Part shown: in pieces, positions 34,311 through 46,435 of the stretch
How positions within the stretch are numbered: the first letter of the stretch is position 1
How the letters are laid out: each line of letters begins with the position of its first letter
Source: Rhizomys pruinosus
Lineage: Eukaryota; Chordata; Mammalia; Rodentia; Spalacidae
Reading direction: 5' to 3'
Length of the DNA stretch: 64,000 bases
NCBI GenBank assembly: GCA_009823505.1
Contig: VZQC01005595.1
Coordinates: 1,126,122-1,190,121, forward strand
Translations under genes and position numbers: made by a program
Notes under the pieces: model-generated
Database searches by the model: none
What the model was told of the DNA's origin: nothing
What the model saw: only the letters and a program-made list of their open reading frames with translations

Positions 34311-34565
34311 TGGGGCTGGAGAGATGGCCTAGCGGTTAAGAGCACCGACCGCTCTTACAGAGGACCCGGGTTCGATCCCCAGCACCCACATGGCGGCCGA
34401 GAACCGTCTGAAACTCCAATTCCAGGAGAACTCCAGTTCCAGGGGAATCTGAGACCCTCTTCTGACCTCCGCGGCATTGCAGACACGGGTGCACAGACCT
34501 GCATGCAGACAGTACATTCATACACATACGGAAATAAATATAATTAATAAAAAAATTAAAAAAAA
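34311..34565 (+). mobile_element. SINE B2, long subtype, with 13-bp target duplication
   Basis: AGAAGTAGCCTCA flanks it at 34298-34310 and 34566-34578. Very close in sequence to the copies at 779 and 33576. Confidence 0.95.
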
Positions 34566-34578
34566 AGAAGTAGCCTCA

Positions 34579-34964
34579 ATATGTTGCAAAAAGAACTTTC
34601 TTGGTTGAGTGCTGTATGAAAATATAAAGACCTAAATTAAGCCTATGGCAAGCAATTTCATTTATCTAGAGATATGACAGAGATAGGGTTTTGTCTGTAT
34701 ATGACCTATCAAGTCAAATGTATTCAGCTGTGTTTATAGTGTCAGCCATGAATACACTTAAGTAGCTGATTACTCCCCCCAAGTTAACAGTGCTACTATT
34801 GCAAAGTAGAAGTAGTTTGTTGTGCCAGTCATTACAATTATTAGATTTTAGGGCTGGCTTGGACCATTGCTTATTTTTTTCTCCCTTAGCAGCTTGCATA
34901 GTAGAGACTTTCAGGCCACTGAAAGCTTGCACACATGAATTTAAGGCAATCTTGCCTTGAGCAT
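34579..34964. other. Unclassified, probably old L1 UTR
   Basis: Some wording ('ttttagggctggcttgg') suggests antisense L1 3' UTR, but I cannot confirm it. Confidence 0.3.
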
Positions 34965-35330
34965 AAGACCCAGGCTGACTAGATTATACAAGAGTCCAGA
35001 GTGGAGCAATGGAAATGGGTGTCAGGCTGGCCCTAGCCTGGGAACTGCTGGAGACTGATTACTGCTGGGGGAGGAAAAGTAGACCTGATGATCTCTAGGT
35101 AGGCTGGCTAGACTCAGTGGTTGAATTTGCATCAAAGGACATTTGGGTACAAAGTCTTGACTGGATATGAATTAACATGCATGGTAGAATGTATGAGGTG
35201 CCCTAGGTAGCCATTAAGAAAATGCCTCACAGACTTGACCACAGCCCATCTAATCAACTTTTCAGTTGAGGTTCATTTTTCCCAGGTGACTCAAGTTTGC
35301 GTCAAGTTGACAAAAACTTACCAACACAAC
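34965..35330 (+). mobile_element. L1 3' UTR, sense
   Basis: Shares block order with 50.88-51.07 kb: 'cctagcctgggaactgctgg', 'actgattactgctgg', 'tcttgactggatatgaatt'. Confidence 0.7.
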
Positions 35331-35876
35331 AAAAATCTTCCCACTTCAAGTAATCTTACTTACCTTTGCTACTTTCATTGATCTTTGGTTAGTATCACTG
35401 ATAAAACATTTCACACTTTAATGCAATGGCATGCATCTTATGTGTTTTCAAAGAATGAAAACAATTGAAAACACTGCTGGTAATTAAAATTACTTTTTAA
35501 AAATAAATAATACTGTTCGTAATTAAATCCACCTGTGGCAATTGAAATTATGAAATATGTACATGTGCATACTTTTAAACATAACCTATTGTTATTTATG
35601 CACATTTACATTCATCTTATATTTTAGAGCATATGTGTACTGTTACCCTTTATTAGACACTTATATCCTATATTTTCCTTAACATCATATATTCACCTTA
35701 AATAATAATATATTTAATATAACTCTATAAGAGCAAATCTATAAATGAATCATTATTTTAAGTACTGTTACCTGTTACAAAGTGCTAAACAGGTTTATTT
35801 ACCGCCACTGTATTTTTGGTATCTAGGAGGTATTTTCTAAGCTTAACCCACATTATCTGATGATTAGGTGGAACAG

Positions 35877-35922
<46 letters not shown>

Positions 35923-37165
35923 ATCCTTAAGATGAATATTATTAAGGGTCAAAGGTTCCCATCCCACTGAGAGGGCAGATGGAAAAATGTGTGGTTTATG
36001 GTACCAGAAGGAGTTATGTTTTTGAATTAGATATTTCAGTTCACCTCATCATCACCTGGGTAAAACTCCATATGCCTCACATACTATCTTGATAAAACTC
36101 TAGTTAACCTTATGTCATTCCTGTTCATTATTTTAGATTATGCTCACAAGGTAAAAATAGATTTATAATTTGCTCTTAAGTGCCAAATGCAGAGGTTATA
36201 TCGTTTTACAATTACACTGTTAGTTCATCTTAATTATTCTTGAAATATAGTTTCTCCTCTCCTTTCTAAGCCAGCTAAAGCAAAGTAGTAAAATAAACAT
36301 ATACATAAACAGCTTTAAGGAAACTAGAGTATTGTACAAGCTTGAAAGGAATCTTTCGACTATTTCTGAATCAGATTAAAAGATTGTCATTGCTTTTATT
36401 TGGTTTATTTTTTTTTTTGAGCCTACACACCTCATTGCACAAAACGTAAGCTAACACTAAATTAGATGGTGGGATCCTGGGTTGTGTGATGTTCATATGG
36501 TTTGCACAGCAGAGGCAGCTGTTGGTGCCAATTATGTAGTAATAAGCTTGAATAGCTGCCAAAAAATAAAAACTGAGTTTGACTTGAAAGCAAGAGTGGC
36601 ATGATGCTCTGCAAGCTTCTCTCTCTTAGGACAAGAAGGTGCCTGTCTACATTCTGTAAATCATAACTGAAGCCACTAAGTCAGACAAAGTCACTCTCTC
36701 TTTTAGGTCATTATTTTAGGCATAGCACAATCATGACATTAAATTTCTTTTAAAAAACTTATCTAGACCTTGCAAGTGGCTTGTGAATGTATGATTAAAA
36801 TGTATAACACTTCTTATATAAAATCATCAAGATGAATGCACACATAGAAGGAATAAACTAAACATAGACTGTCTCACCAAAAGACATAGCACCACTTCAG
36901 TGGAATTAAACAGATGTTTAAAAATTTTCAACACATTTTAAAAATGACTTAAGACAGGAAATGAAGAAAATTATGACAAATTTGAGCTGTGAGAAGTATG
37001 CAGACAAGCTATAATTATCTATTATTAAAGCAACTGTTATAAAAGATACACATTCAAGACAGAAAGGCCTTTTCCATGGGTTGAAACGTCAGAAGTTCAA
37101 TTTGCTGACAGATGAGGAATGGAATAATAGTCTGTTTCTATGCATCTCTTTTTGAGGTTTGTTTT
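35331..37165. other. Unclassified, unique-looking sequence
   Basis: Contains a (GT)n tract at 35880-35920. A 63-codon minus frame (36371-36562) ends in a Lys-rich run made by a T-rich stretch on +, so I do not call a gene. The rest holds nothing I recognise. Confidence 0.4.
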
Positions 37166-37332
37166 CTTTATGTTTTTTATTTTTTATTTTTTTGAAACAA
37201 GGCCTCCCCGTATTCCCAGCTGCCTGGAACTCACCATGTTGAAGAGGCTGGCCTTGATCTCATAGAGAGGTCTACCTGCCTCTGCCTCCCAAGTACTGGG
37301 ATTAAGACCATGCACCACCATGTCCAGACTAG
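37166..37332 (-). mobile_element. B1 SINE, antisense
   Basis: T-rich tail, then 'ttgaaacaaggcctccccg', 'agctgcctggaactc', 'ggctggccttgatctc', ending 'caccaccatgtcc'. Confidence 0.88.
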
Positions 37333-39039
37333 GGTAAATCTTTCATTCACTTCTTTTATTTATATGAATTTAAATTGCTTCATAATGTAAAAATGTTTTT
37401 AATAAGTTATAGTACTGTGGGCATTCAGATGATTCCAAATGAGGAGATGAATAGAGAAACAGAAAAAAAGGAATAATGCATTCAGTCAAGTAATTTTTAG
37501 AACAGTCTACAAATTGAGCCTAGTTTTTATTTATGTCATATATATTATTTTCATAAAAGCTAAAGAAAGTATTAAAAATTCAAAATGTCAGACCTTTCTC
37601 AATGCATCAGGCCTGTGGATTTTCTGTTGTAACATGGAATTATGTTAAGAAAGATGACAAGATTATGATATACATCTACTCTTCTTGACATATGATCTGG
37701 CATCTCTAGAAGAACAACTCAACTTTGAGGAGTTGAGATCTCAAATATACTAGGATTTTGAGTGTGAAATAAACGTTAATAGTGAACAGAACATGTCCCC
37801 ATGGATCCTTCAGAAGATGGATTTTTTAGCACCAGAATCCTTCATAATCTTTGTGCTCTTTAACTGAAAACTGCCTTTGTTCCTAATAAGAATCTTCAGA
37901 GTTGTGAGAGTGTTCTCTCACATGTTGCAAGTACTAACAACCACTGATGAGTGATATCACCTCAGGAAATGTGAAAATTCCAGTCACTAGCCCATAAGAT
38001 ATTCCACCCAATAGAGTTGTATGTAGGCAAAACATAAATAAACATATTAATAATAACACAAAATCCATAAGACCTACTATCCATTAGAAAAGCTGAATAA
38101 ACCTGTGAATCAGGAAAATCCCAACAGAACAAAATATCTGGGCAGAAAAGTATTAAGTGTATGAATGATGATTCAAGTGCAGCACAAAAAGAACTGGATT
38201 ATAGAGATAGCAAAAGAAGCAACAATATGAATCAGAAATCAAAACAGAAATGGAATCAATGGTTGAAGAGTATGGTGGTGACCTTTAGAAGTCACCATTC
38301 CAGAAAGAAGGAAAGTCTCAAAAAGGATAAAATAAAGAAATATTTAAAATTAGATGAAAAACATAAGACTTAGAACAAGGATTTAAAATATTATTTCCAG
38401 GAGGACAAAAGAAACAAATGGAGAACAATTAAGGAAATCTAAGATATATTTTTCTCAAATGACAAAGTCTTTAGTCTGAATACCAAAAAATTTCACTAAG
38501 TAATAGTGAGGTTCCATAAACTTACCTTTTCCCTACTTAAGTTCTCGAATGTACAGGCTTGTACACAGAAAAAAAAAATGTGTAATTTTCTGTGTTGTAA
38601 GAAATGTGCATTCATACTTCAATTAGCCTATGATCCCAGTGGAAAATTAAACATTCTAATACTTGATATTAAGGATGTCCATTTGATTATCTTTATCCAT
38701 AAAATTTGAATGAGATTTATAGCAGTCAAGCATGGCATACATAGAACATTTAAAAACAATTGAATGACTTGGACATAGCCATCTATCATCTGTGGTTGTT
38801 TTGGTACCATGTATTGGGATGAAATATTCAATAGGCAGATTCTACCTGTTAAACAGAACTACTGCCAACAAGCACATTATGTGAACAGATATTAGTATGA
38901 GCAAGTTAAGATGACACTAGTTTAAGGAGCAGCCTTTGGGAGTTGTTTGGGAGAATAATTCAGTCTAGAAAATACTGGCATACCATGTAAATAATAAAAT
39001 ACTGAAATAAAAACTACAAACTACAAGGAAAAGTATCAC
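37333..39039. other. Unclassified, unique-looking sequence
   Basis: A 70-codon Lys-rich + frame at 38161-38373 resembles no family I know. No polyadenylated-retrocopy signature or splice structure can be supported. Confidence 0.4.
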
Positions 39040-39325
39040 TCCACACACACACACACACTCACACACACACTCACACACACACACATACACTTTTTTTTTT
39101 ATTTCTGTATGTGTATGAATGTACTGTCTGCATGCAAGTCTGTGCACCCGTGTTGTGCATTGCCGCGGAGATCAGAAGAGGGTGTCGGATTCCCCTGGAA
39201 CTGGAGTTCTCCTGGAATTGGAGTTTCAGACGGTTCTCGGCCGCCATGTGGGTGCTGGGGATCGAACCCGGGTCCTCTGCAAGAGCGGTCGGCTCTCTTA
39301 ACCGCTAGGCCATCTCTCCGGCCCC
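39040..39325 (-). mobile_element. SINE B2, long subtype, antisense, inserted in a (CA)n tract
   Basis: The B2 body runs about 39089-39325 (T-rich tail at left, head 'ccatctctccggcccc' at right). CACACA tracts flank both sides (39042-39088 and 39326-39337), so the target was a CA microsatellite and the duplication cannot be delimited. The GC-rich, intact sequence suggests a young copy. Confidence 0.93.
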
Positions 39326-39534
39326 ACACACACACTTTTTATGGAGTTCAAAGCCAAGCATACGATACAACTGTTTAAAATATGCTTGCATAATTGGTTT
39401 CTCACCAAGTTAGTTTATGTGTGTATGTATGTGCTTGTTTGCAGAAATATTTCATTCAGTATAAAGATTAAAATATAATACTACTTTATATTATACTGTA
39501 TTGTGTTGTGGTGCATGACTACAACAAAGCAGTG

Positions 39535-39905
39535 TTTTCTGGAGACTCCATGTTGGTTGTGACAATATGCACATTATCTGTGCCACTCAAATCCAAGGAA
39601 AATCCCAGCATGGATCAGGGACTTGGGAACAGGAGCTCCACCACCTAGCTGAGGAGCTATTGGTAACTGATAGCTTCTGATAGAAGGAAAGTCAAAGTTT
39701 TAAAGAATGAAGCCCCTATTTGTTTGATCACTCTCCTGAATGAACCCTTACCCCAAGTGTAATCTGGGATCACAAATTGGACTCAATAAGAGAAAATGAA
39801 GTTGGGTGTGGGTGTCGTGTTGGGAGATATGGCTAGATCTGAAAGAATACAGTTCAATATGCTCAAAATATATTGTACAAAATTTTCAAAAAGAGATGGT
39901 ATTTT
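39535..39905 (+). mobile_element. L1 3' UTR, sense, older type
   Basis: 'Cacctagctgaggagctattgg', 'gggtgtcgtgttgggagatatgg' and the tail 'caaaatatattgtacaaaatt' then 'ttcaaaaag' are in the usual order of an L1 3' end. Confidence 0.7.
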
Positions 39906-40364
39906 GTCAAATATTTAGGGTCTTTGTAATTAGTGAATTAGTTGGGTGAAAGTACATAAATGTAATTTATTACATGATACCAACGAATTGTATAACATTG
40001 TCAATTTTTATTCTCAAATCAATAAATGAGAATTTCCATTGCTTTATTCATGTGTGTCAAACTTCTATATTTTGGTTTAAATTTATATCTGCCTGACCAC
40101 TTGAGTTTGAAAATCTTTCATAATCACATTGATAATTTGAATATCTGCTTTTAACAACTTATTCTTAGCTTTTGAGTTATCTTTTTAATTGGCTTAGAAA
40201 ATTGTTTTTTATGTTTTTGTTCAGATATCAATCTTTTTGTAATTGCATTCAGATTTTGAATACAGTTTTCATTTTATTTATAAATTAATTCCTGTAATCT
40301 AAATGATGTTATATATCCTGCTGAATTTTCATTTACTAAACATTATAGATGCCATTAAATTGAT
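39906..40364. other. AT-rich sequence, nothing recognised
   Basis: No family or coding signal identified. Confidence 0.4.
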
Positions 40365-40965
40365 AACTGGATAAGGAAGTCATAGTATATGTGCATAACA
40401 AAATTGTACTGAGCCGTAAAAATCAATTATAATTTGAAATATTTAGGAAAATGTATGGAATTGAAAAACTGACTGAGGTAACCTAGGCTTAGATAGACAA
40501 ATGCTACATTGTCTTTCAATTGGGGATCATAGCTTCAAATTCTTAAGATGAGGGTGTTTAACTTAGAGTGGCTGTCCAAGCCAGGAACCAGTAGTAGGAA
40601 AAGGGGGGAAAATAAAAAAAAAAAAGATTGCCTAGTTGAAAGAGGATTGGAGAAAACATGCAACTGAAATGTGAAGAGACAGAATAATGGAAGTGTTGAA
40701 GTTGAGTGGAAACAGAGTAGCAGGGATACAGGCTGGGGATTAGTTAAGCAAAGCTAGGGATACATGAAAAATCCCTATGGAGACCTGCCTGGGAAAAGTG
40801 GCACAGCAAAGGCAGTCTGCCCTCTTAGCATTGGTTACAGTCAGAGTACAGCCCAATCCATTCTTATAATTAGCTCTTTCTAAGTTCTCTTGAAACTGTT
40901 TCTCAAACAATGGCTTGTTCTCTATTTATTGAAACAGCACATCCATTGTGAAATGAGGAGACTTG
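40365..40965 (+). mobile_element. L1 ORF2 C-terminus and 3' UTR, sense, old
   Basis: 'Gtactgagccgtaaaaatc', 'aatgtatggaattg', 'ctgaggtaacctaggcttag' and 'gacaaatgctacattgtc' match the end of ORF2. The G/A-rich UTR follows. Confidence 0.75.
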
Positions 40966-41019
40966 TCAGGAGGGGATTTTTTTCTCTTTCTGACTCTTAA
41001 CTATTTTCAAGTATTTTAT

Positions 41020-41215
41020 TTATTATTTTTATTTTATATGTATGAGTGCAATGCCCACACATGTCAGATGAGGGCATTGGGTTCCCCTGGACCTGGAGTT
41101 ACAGACATTTATTAGCTGCCATGTGGGTTCTAGGAGTTGAACCCAGGTCCTCTGCATGAGCAATAATTGCTCTTAACTGCTGAGCCATATCTCCTGGCTG
41201 TGATTCTGACTTTTT
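41020..41215 (-). mobile_element. B3-type SINE, antisense
   Basis: 'Ggcattgggttcccctggacctggag', 'gaacccaggtcctctgcatgag' and 'ctgagccatatctcctgg' in antisense order. Confidence 0.82.
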
Positions 41216-41531
41216 TGACCCAGAACAGCACATAAAACTGAAAACAGATGTTATCAATCTATGACAATATGTTGTTTATAACACAAGTATATAACTTATT
41301 GCTTACAAGGATATTCACTGTTTCAGTGCATCACATTTTTATAACATACACACATACATTAGCCTGGGTCAAGGACAAGGATTTTCATAAGGAGCTAACG
41401 ATACTTGTTTAGGCTACAATAAGGAGCCCAAGGCCTTTTGGGCCTTGATTACAATGTAAACAAAATGAGTTAGTGTGGCAGAAAAGCATTCCCACTAAAG
41501 TCAGTCATATCCCACTATATTGTAAGTCAAT
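41216..41531. other. Unclassified sequence
   Basis: A small inverted repeat is seen around 41428-41450 (ggcccaaggc... / ccttttgggcc). Nothing else recognised. Confidence 0.4.
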
Positions 41532-41543
41532 CAAAAATAATTT

Positions 41544-41707
41544 TTTCTGAGTCTTTCCAGAGTATTTTTTTTTCAGTTCTTTTGTTGTTTTTCTCTCCAA
41601 CTTGTGGAGATGTATGGCAGGGACTTGGGTGGGGTAGGGGCATGGAAACGAAGCGACTCTAATTTCAATTGAGAAATGATGTATGACTTATGGAAAAAGT
41701 TTAATAA
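41544..41707 (+). mobile_element. Very short L1 3' end with internal inversion
   Basis: 41544-41601 is antisense L1 3' UTR (compare 51695-51755). 41610-41707 is sense, continuing from 'atgtatggcaggg' to the tail. In the intact order (51.5 kb, reversed) the two pieces are separated by only about 10 nt. CAAAAATAATTTTT (41532-41545) and CAAAAATATTTTT (41708-41720) flank it as an imperfect target duplication. Confidence 0.8.
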
Positions 41708-41720
41708 CAAAAATATTTTT

Positions 41721-42777
41721 AAGACGTGTGAATACTGTCATCTTTTATGAATGAATAATATTCCTCTAAGAAGCCATAGGTTATTAAATTATAACCCATA
41801 GCAAGTGTGAGATATCAATATGTTGGTCAGGGATGCTACAGAGGGTCCGAATCTTAACACAAGCTATTGATATTGTTCTTGTTTGCCCACATAAGTAGTA
41901 GATAGGAAGCTTTTTTGCTGAAGACTCCACATATTAAGGTTGCATAATATAGAGAAACCAACCTATAACTGAGTTGGATATTTCTTCTTTGTTTGCTAGT
42001 GTTCTTTGTGCCTGAAAGTTCTAAGTGAGCAGCTGGAAAATGAAATTCATCAATAAAATTCCATCTCTGTTCCCTGCATGCCACAATATACACCTGCAAA
42101 GAAATACGTGCCCACTGGAGAGAGAGTAGCATGAGTGCTTTGGAAGCAACCAAGCTCTATCTGTCTTGATTTGAGGCTCATTTCAGGCAAGTAACTTTTG
42201 CCTACTACTAGAACACTGGTCAAGAAACATATCTGGGGAGGTCAAAAGCCCCATAGGGAACCCATTATTGTTGTTTGTTAAATGGAGACACTGTCAAACA
42301 TCCTTCTAAGTTCTTATACTTATAGCTGTAAGCTCATGTTATCTTCACACTGCAAAAAAAGTGTTAGCTATCTCTATAACTTCTTTAGAAAAGTACTAAT
42401 CCTATTGGAGATATCTAAGTTCATGATATTATTCAATAATTAATTATAAAAGAAGCTATGTCTGAATAACATCACATGGAATTAATTTCATTTGAGTTAA
42501 ACAATACCAATTGAGCCAACTGCAAACATCTAATCAAATTTCACACAAAGTTTTGTTGTTGGTATACTTTATATCAACTTGATATCTCCTATAGTTTCAT
42601 AATATTGACTCATTAACTATTGATGCACTTGTTTGTGAGTTAGTGATTTGTTTCATCATTTCCTTATTTTGTCATTATATATCTTGTATTACTCTTAATT
42701 TTTCTATAAACTGATATCTATACCCAAAGGTTTATTACCCTGTCCTGTGACAGACTTCAAAGATTACCCTTAAGAAC
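41721..42777. other. Unclassified sequence
   Basis: A minus frame of 99 codons (41854-42153) resembles no family I know. About 42330-42400 weakly recalls a MIR but is not callable. Confidence 0.4.
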
Positions 42778-43145
42778 TGTAATAATTTCTTTACGATGTT
42801 GTGACAAAATACCATGAGCCAGTTGTCTTATATGGAACAGACCGTATTTTCACAATTTTGGGTTGGAGAAAGTCCAGGAAGTTCTGGCTTCTTTTATGAT
42901 TGTGTTCTAGTAAGGAACTCCTTTGTGGCTTAGGTCTTCTTTTAACTTTGAGTTCATTTTTCATGTGACCTTTCATTCACAATGTGCCAGCAGTCTAGGG
43001 CTTACTGTGTAACACATTAACTCATTTATATAGGTTTGATCCTCATGATGCATTTCCTCCCCAGTGGGCTTACCTCTTAAAAGTATTAAAGCAGGGAATA
43101 AGATTTCAGCACAAATTTGAAGGGGCAAAGGGCATCGTAAAATAG
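42778..43145 (+). repeat. Ancient mammalian interspersed repeat, family unresolved
   Basis: 'Gttgtgacaaaataccatgagcc' at the start, a central 'gaaagtccaggaagttctggc' and 'ggaataagatttcagcac' near the end match in order an old eutherian repeat I know from other mammals but cannot name reliably. Heavily diverged. Confidence 0.4.
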
Positions 43146-43291
43146 GTAGTTTTTCATGTGTATTCCTATATAGCTCCTTCACTTTAAATTAGGTGGATAC
43201 TATGACAATGATATTACTTCCTTGTTTAGGTTCTGTTATATAGCAAAGACGGTGAGATATTATGGGTTATGTTGACTATATAAGACTACTT

Positions 43292-43513
43292 CGGGGCTGG
43301 AGAGATGGTTAAGAGCACCAACTGCTCTTGCAGAGGACCTGGGTTCGATTCCCAGCACCCACACGGCGGGTAAGAACTGTCTTTAACTCCAGTTCCAGGG
43401 GAATCCGATGTCTTCTTCTGACCTCTGCAGCATTGCACAACACAGGTGCACCAATCTACATACAAACAGTACATTCATACACATAAGAAATAATAAATAA
43501 ATTAAAAAAATGA
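43292..43513 (+). mobile_element. SINE B2, short subtype
   Basis: Head 'ggggctggagagatgg', but the usual 'ctcagtgg' after it is missing ('atggttaagagcacc'). B box GGTTCGATTCC near 43342. The possible target duplication GACTACTTC / GACTGCTTC has one mismatch. Confidence 0.93.
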
Positions 43514-44202
43514 CTGCTTCATAGGCACACGAGGAAGATGTGAGATTAGAGACAAATATTTCTATTGGCTAAGAAAAACTCATTTGGTTATTTATCAAGC
43601 TGCTCAGGCAACTCTAGAAGAGGAAAGTGGTACTTTTTGCAACATTTATCAGGACTATGAGGATTTACATCAAAGAAACAGAGGAAATTATTCTGATTAA
43701 AACAGTATACTTAGAATAGATCCTCAGCCTTATGTGAGAGATGAGACTTCCTTTAGTCTTTACCTTTAGTCAAGGAAGATCCTGAGCAAAAGATGTATAG
43801 CTTACCCTCAGGCTTTTTATCATGTATGTGTGAGATACTACATTATTATATTTATGTATCTGAAATTACATATACAAATGAATAGTTTATGATGAGCAGG
43901 ATATTGAAAAAATACTCTTTCCCCTTGTACTAAACAGTACTTATTATGTCTCATTTTCCAGTACTATCAATTACATTTCAGAATGAATTTTGGATGGACA
44001 AAAATCAAATGACAGGGAGTATAAAACTTGCATTTTTGGACACTATGCTTAGGGTTACAAATTGTTCAGTATTAGAAATTAAAGCAATGCACTTTTTCTG
44101 ACCACCCACTCTCTTTCCTAGTCTATGGTAAGATGACCTTAGTTCCTCATGCATGCTTAATCAAGCATCGTAGCTTGGAGGACATTCTTAGCTCTCATTT
44201 TT
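43514..44202. other. Unclassified sequence
   Basis: No family or coding signal recognised. Confidence 0.4.
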
Positions 44203-44342
44203 ACTTTTTTGAGACAGAGTCTCCCTATGTTTCTCAGGCTAATTTAAACTCATTCTAAAGCCCAGGTAGTCCTTGAACTTGAGATTTTCCTGCCTCATTC
44301 TTTTGAGTAGCTTGAATTACAGACATATGCCAGCAGACCCTC
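44203..44342 (-). mobile_element. B1 SINE, antisense, old
   Basis: 'Ttttttgagacagagtctccc' to 'cagacatatgccagcagacc', with degenerate middle. Confidence 0.78.
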
Positions 44343-44469
44343 TTAAGTAAGTACTATGTTTAAGATAGGCTTTAATATGACTAAGAAATCCTCTCTCACA
44401 TGAGAAAATCAAGATCATACAGTTTAGAAGATTTTCATTAGAATATGTAAACTCTTTAAGATTTTCCTT

Positions 44470-45140
44470 TTATTTGTCTTTTACTTTATGGAGGGTCACA
44501 CATACATCTTGCAGTTTCTCAATGAAGACATTTAATTGGAAGGAGGAATTCATTATTTGCTTTCTTGACTTTCTTAATACATCCATAAGCTTTGGGGGTT
44601 GCTGGCAGAGTATCTATTTTTAAAATCCAATGTGTGCCTCAGAATTTCAAAGCTTGTGGGTGGCATGAGTGCAGTCAAAAGAGATTATCATACCTTCTAC
44701 AATTCAAAAGTAAAAGAGTCTTTAATACTTCAGAGACTTAAATACTGGATAGCACACTTTGCCATAAAAAACACAGAAATTAACGCCAGGGCTGCTGACA
44801 GTCCAAAGCTGCTTATAACACCTTGGATGTCATGAAGTGACTATTAAATGAAAGCAAAGTTTGAGTCCATTTTCTTCAGTGATTTTCTTAAGTTGTTGAT
44901 ACTCCGAAAAAGTCTTTAATTTCTCATGCTCTTTGAGGAAAAATTTAACAATAGAAAAATATTCTAAAACAGTTCTGTAAGTTTCAACTAGCTGTCAGTC
45001 AATGAGATTCCATAATGTAGCTATTCTGCCATTTGTGCTGAATTCCAACATTCTTTCTGACATTAACTATCAGAACATTTAGCAGAACAGATAAGTGAGC
45101 TTGAAGGAAGTATTTTGACACACTGTGAAATAATTTTGAA
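44470..45140 (-). pseudogene. Unidentified decayed coding sequence, probable retrocopy
   Basis: On the minus strand, 45033-44830 reads as coding-like text with one internal stop. It has an open run of 54 codons from 44994 (QLVETYRTVLEYF...FFLKEHEKLKTFSEYQQLKKI in part). A second run, 44586-44470, gives 39 codons from a Met to a stop (LRKSRKQIMNSSFQLNVFIEKLQDV in part). Amphipathic, Leu/Lys/Glu-rich composition suggests helical or coiled-coil protein. The region between has stops and frameshifts. I do not recognise the family, and I see no A tail or target duplication. Confidence 0.35.
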
Positions 45141-45267
45141 TATCAGTGTCTACAAGTGTAGCAGGGGAAAAACAATATAGAGAACTTGATTTGAAAATCT
45201 TTTCCTCACAGAGCTTTTGCTATTGAATTAGTATTGCCTGATAAAATCTAGCTATCTTCTTTAGCTT

Positions 45268-45422
45268 ACATTTATTTGGTCTTTTTAAGACAGGGTCTCC
45301 CTGTAGTCCCAACTGGCCTGGAACTTGCTCTGTAGACCACGCTGGCCTTGAACTCACAAAGATCCACTTGCCTCTGCTTCCCCAGTACTAGGATTAAAGG
45401 TATGTGCCACCACGCCCAGCTT
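45268..45422 (-). mobile_element. SINE B1, antisense
   Basis: Complete antisense B1 from 'ggtctttttaagacagggtctccc' to 'gtgccaccacgcccagc'. TAGCTTACA before and TTAGCATAC after may be an imperfect target duplication. Confidence 0.93.
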
Positions 45423-45800
45423 AGCATACTTTCAATTGTACACAAATATCAACTTGTCATGTTTTGTGGTTATTCTTCCTATTGATAATTATGCTGGTCT
45501 CCAAGAATCAAAGAAAAGCAAGTAACAAACTAAATGTGAAGGTGTTTATCACAGTCACTTGGGTGTTGCAAACTTGAAAAATTATGAAGTGTAAAAAGAT
45601 CTGAGAGTAATTGACTATTAATACATCAATACATTAATAACATAGGGAAGCACATAAAATGCTTAATGTAAACAAGAAACATTCCTACCAATTGTCTTTT
45701 AGATAGCAATTTAATTTTTTTCAATTAGTGTTGGAATGACCCTCAGGGCAATTTGTATGTTAAGCACACGTTTGATTGTTGAGCCAGGCCACTATCCCTT
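45423..45800. other. Unclassified sequence
   Basis: Nothing recognised. Confidence 0.4.
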
Positions 45801-45804
45801 AGAC

Positions 45805-45905
45805 AATAACTTGTATAATCCTCATAGCATTATATGATTTGCAGTTCCCTTCCAGTGACAAAGAAGAAAACTGGAATAGAGAGAGTTTAAATGGCCTTAA
45901 GAAGT
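45805..45905 (+). mobile_element. MIR SINE fragment
   Basis: 'Acttgtataatcctcatagc', then 'gacaaagaagaaaactgg' and 'agagagagtttaaatgg' follow the core and 3' part of the mammalian-wide MIR element. It predates rodents. Confidence 0.55.
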
Positions 45906-45929
45906 ACTGCTAGCAAAGTATTCAGTGAA

Positions 45930-46012
45930 CGTAAGGGAAAGGGGAATATGCCTGAACAAAATTGAAAAATGATGTCTGATATACGCAAAACATCAATTTA
46001 AAAATTCTGAAT
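45930..46012 (+). mobile_element. L1 3' end, sense, about 80 bp
   Basis: 'Gggaaaggggaatatgcctg', 'aaaattgaaaaatgatgtctg' and 'caaaacatcaatttaaaaa' are the last 80 nt of the L1 3' UTR, extremely 5'-truncated. Confidence 0.7.
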
Positions 46013-46418
46013 TCTTACTATTAACTACTTCAAACAGTTATTCTCTAAGTTTCTGTTTAAAATGAGGTCAAATTTTTAGTTTTTTTTACTTTGAGAAAAG
46101 CTAAGCTGGTTGCTATGATAGAGGTAAAGAATAAAGACATATAATAACAACTTACCTTGTAATATATACTATGTGATAGGAGCACAAGGAGAATGAAAGT
46201 ACTTCCCATAGCAAAAGAATAAACAAAAATGCTAAAAGGTAATGGTAGAGTACCACACATTTCAGTTTCCCACTGCAAGAAGACAAATCAAGTGTTCAGT
46301 AGGCTTCTTATGATGTTAAGTTGCCAATGAAAATAAAATATTAACATAAATTTAGTGAAGAAAGAAAGTACACAGGCATCAAATTTTACATATTTTGTTG
46401 GAAAGTCTACGTATTTTC
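46013..46418. other. Unclassified sequence
   Basis: A 73-codon minus frame (46057-46278) with a hydrophobic stretch resembles nothing I know. Confidence 0.35.
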
Positions 46419-46435
46419 AATTAAATATATAGATT

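Noticed and set aside
36371..36562. 63-codon minus frame with a Lys-rich end and A-rich tract, as a candidate retrocopy
   Set aside because: No target duplication or recognisable protein; the tail is short and the frame is small. Left as unclassified.
5084..39088. Microsatellites as possible regulatory or CRISPR-like arrays
   Set aside because: They are 1-4 nt unit repeats with no spacers. The window is clearly rodent.
34329..39378. Recurring open frames with the peptide VLGIEPGSS / [11 protein letters not shown] on several strands
   Set aside because: They are the antisense translation of B2 SINEs at 34.3, 39.1, 61.4 and elsewhere, shared because the SINE is shared.
42330..42400. Possible second MIR element
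   Set aside because: Only a few short strings fit, too weak to call.
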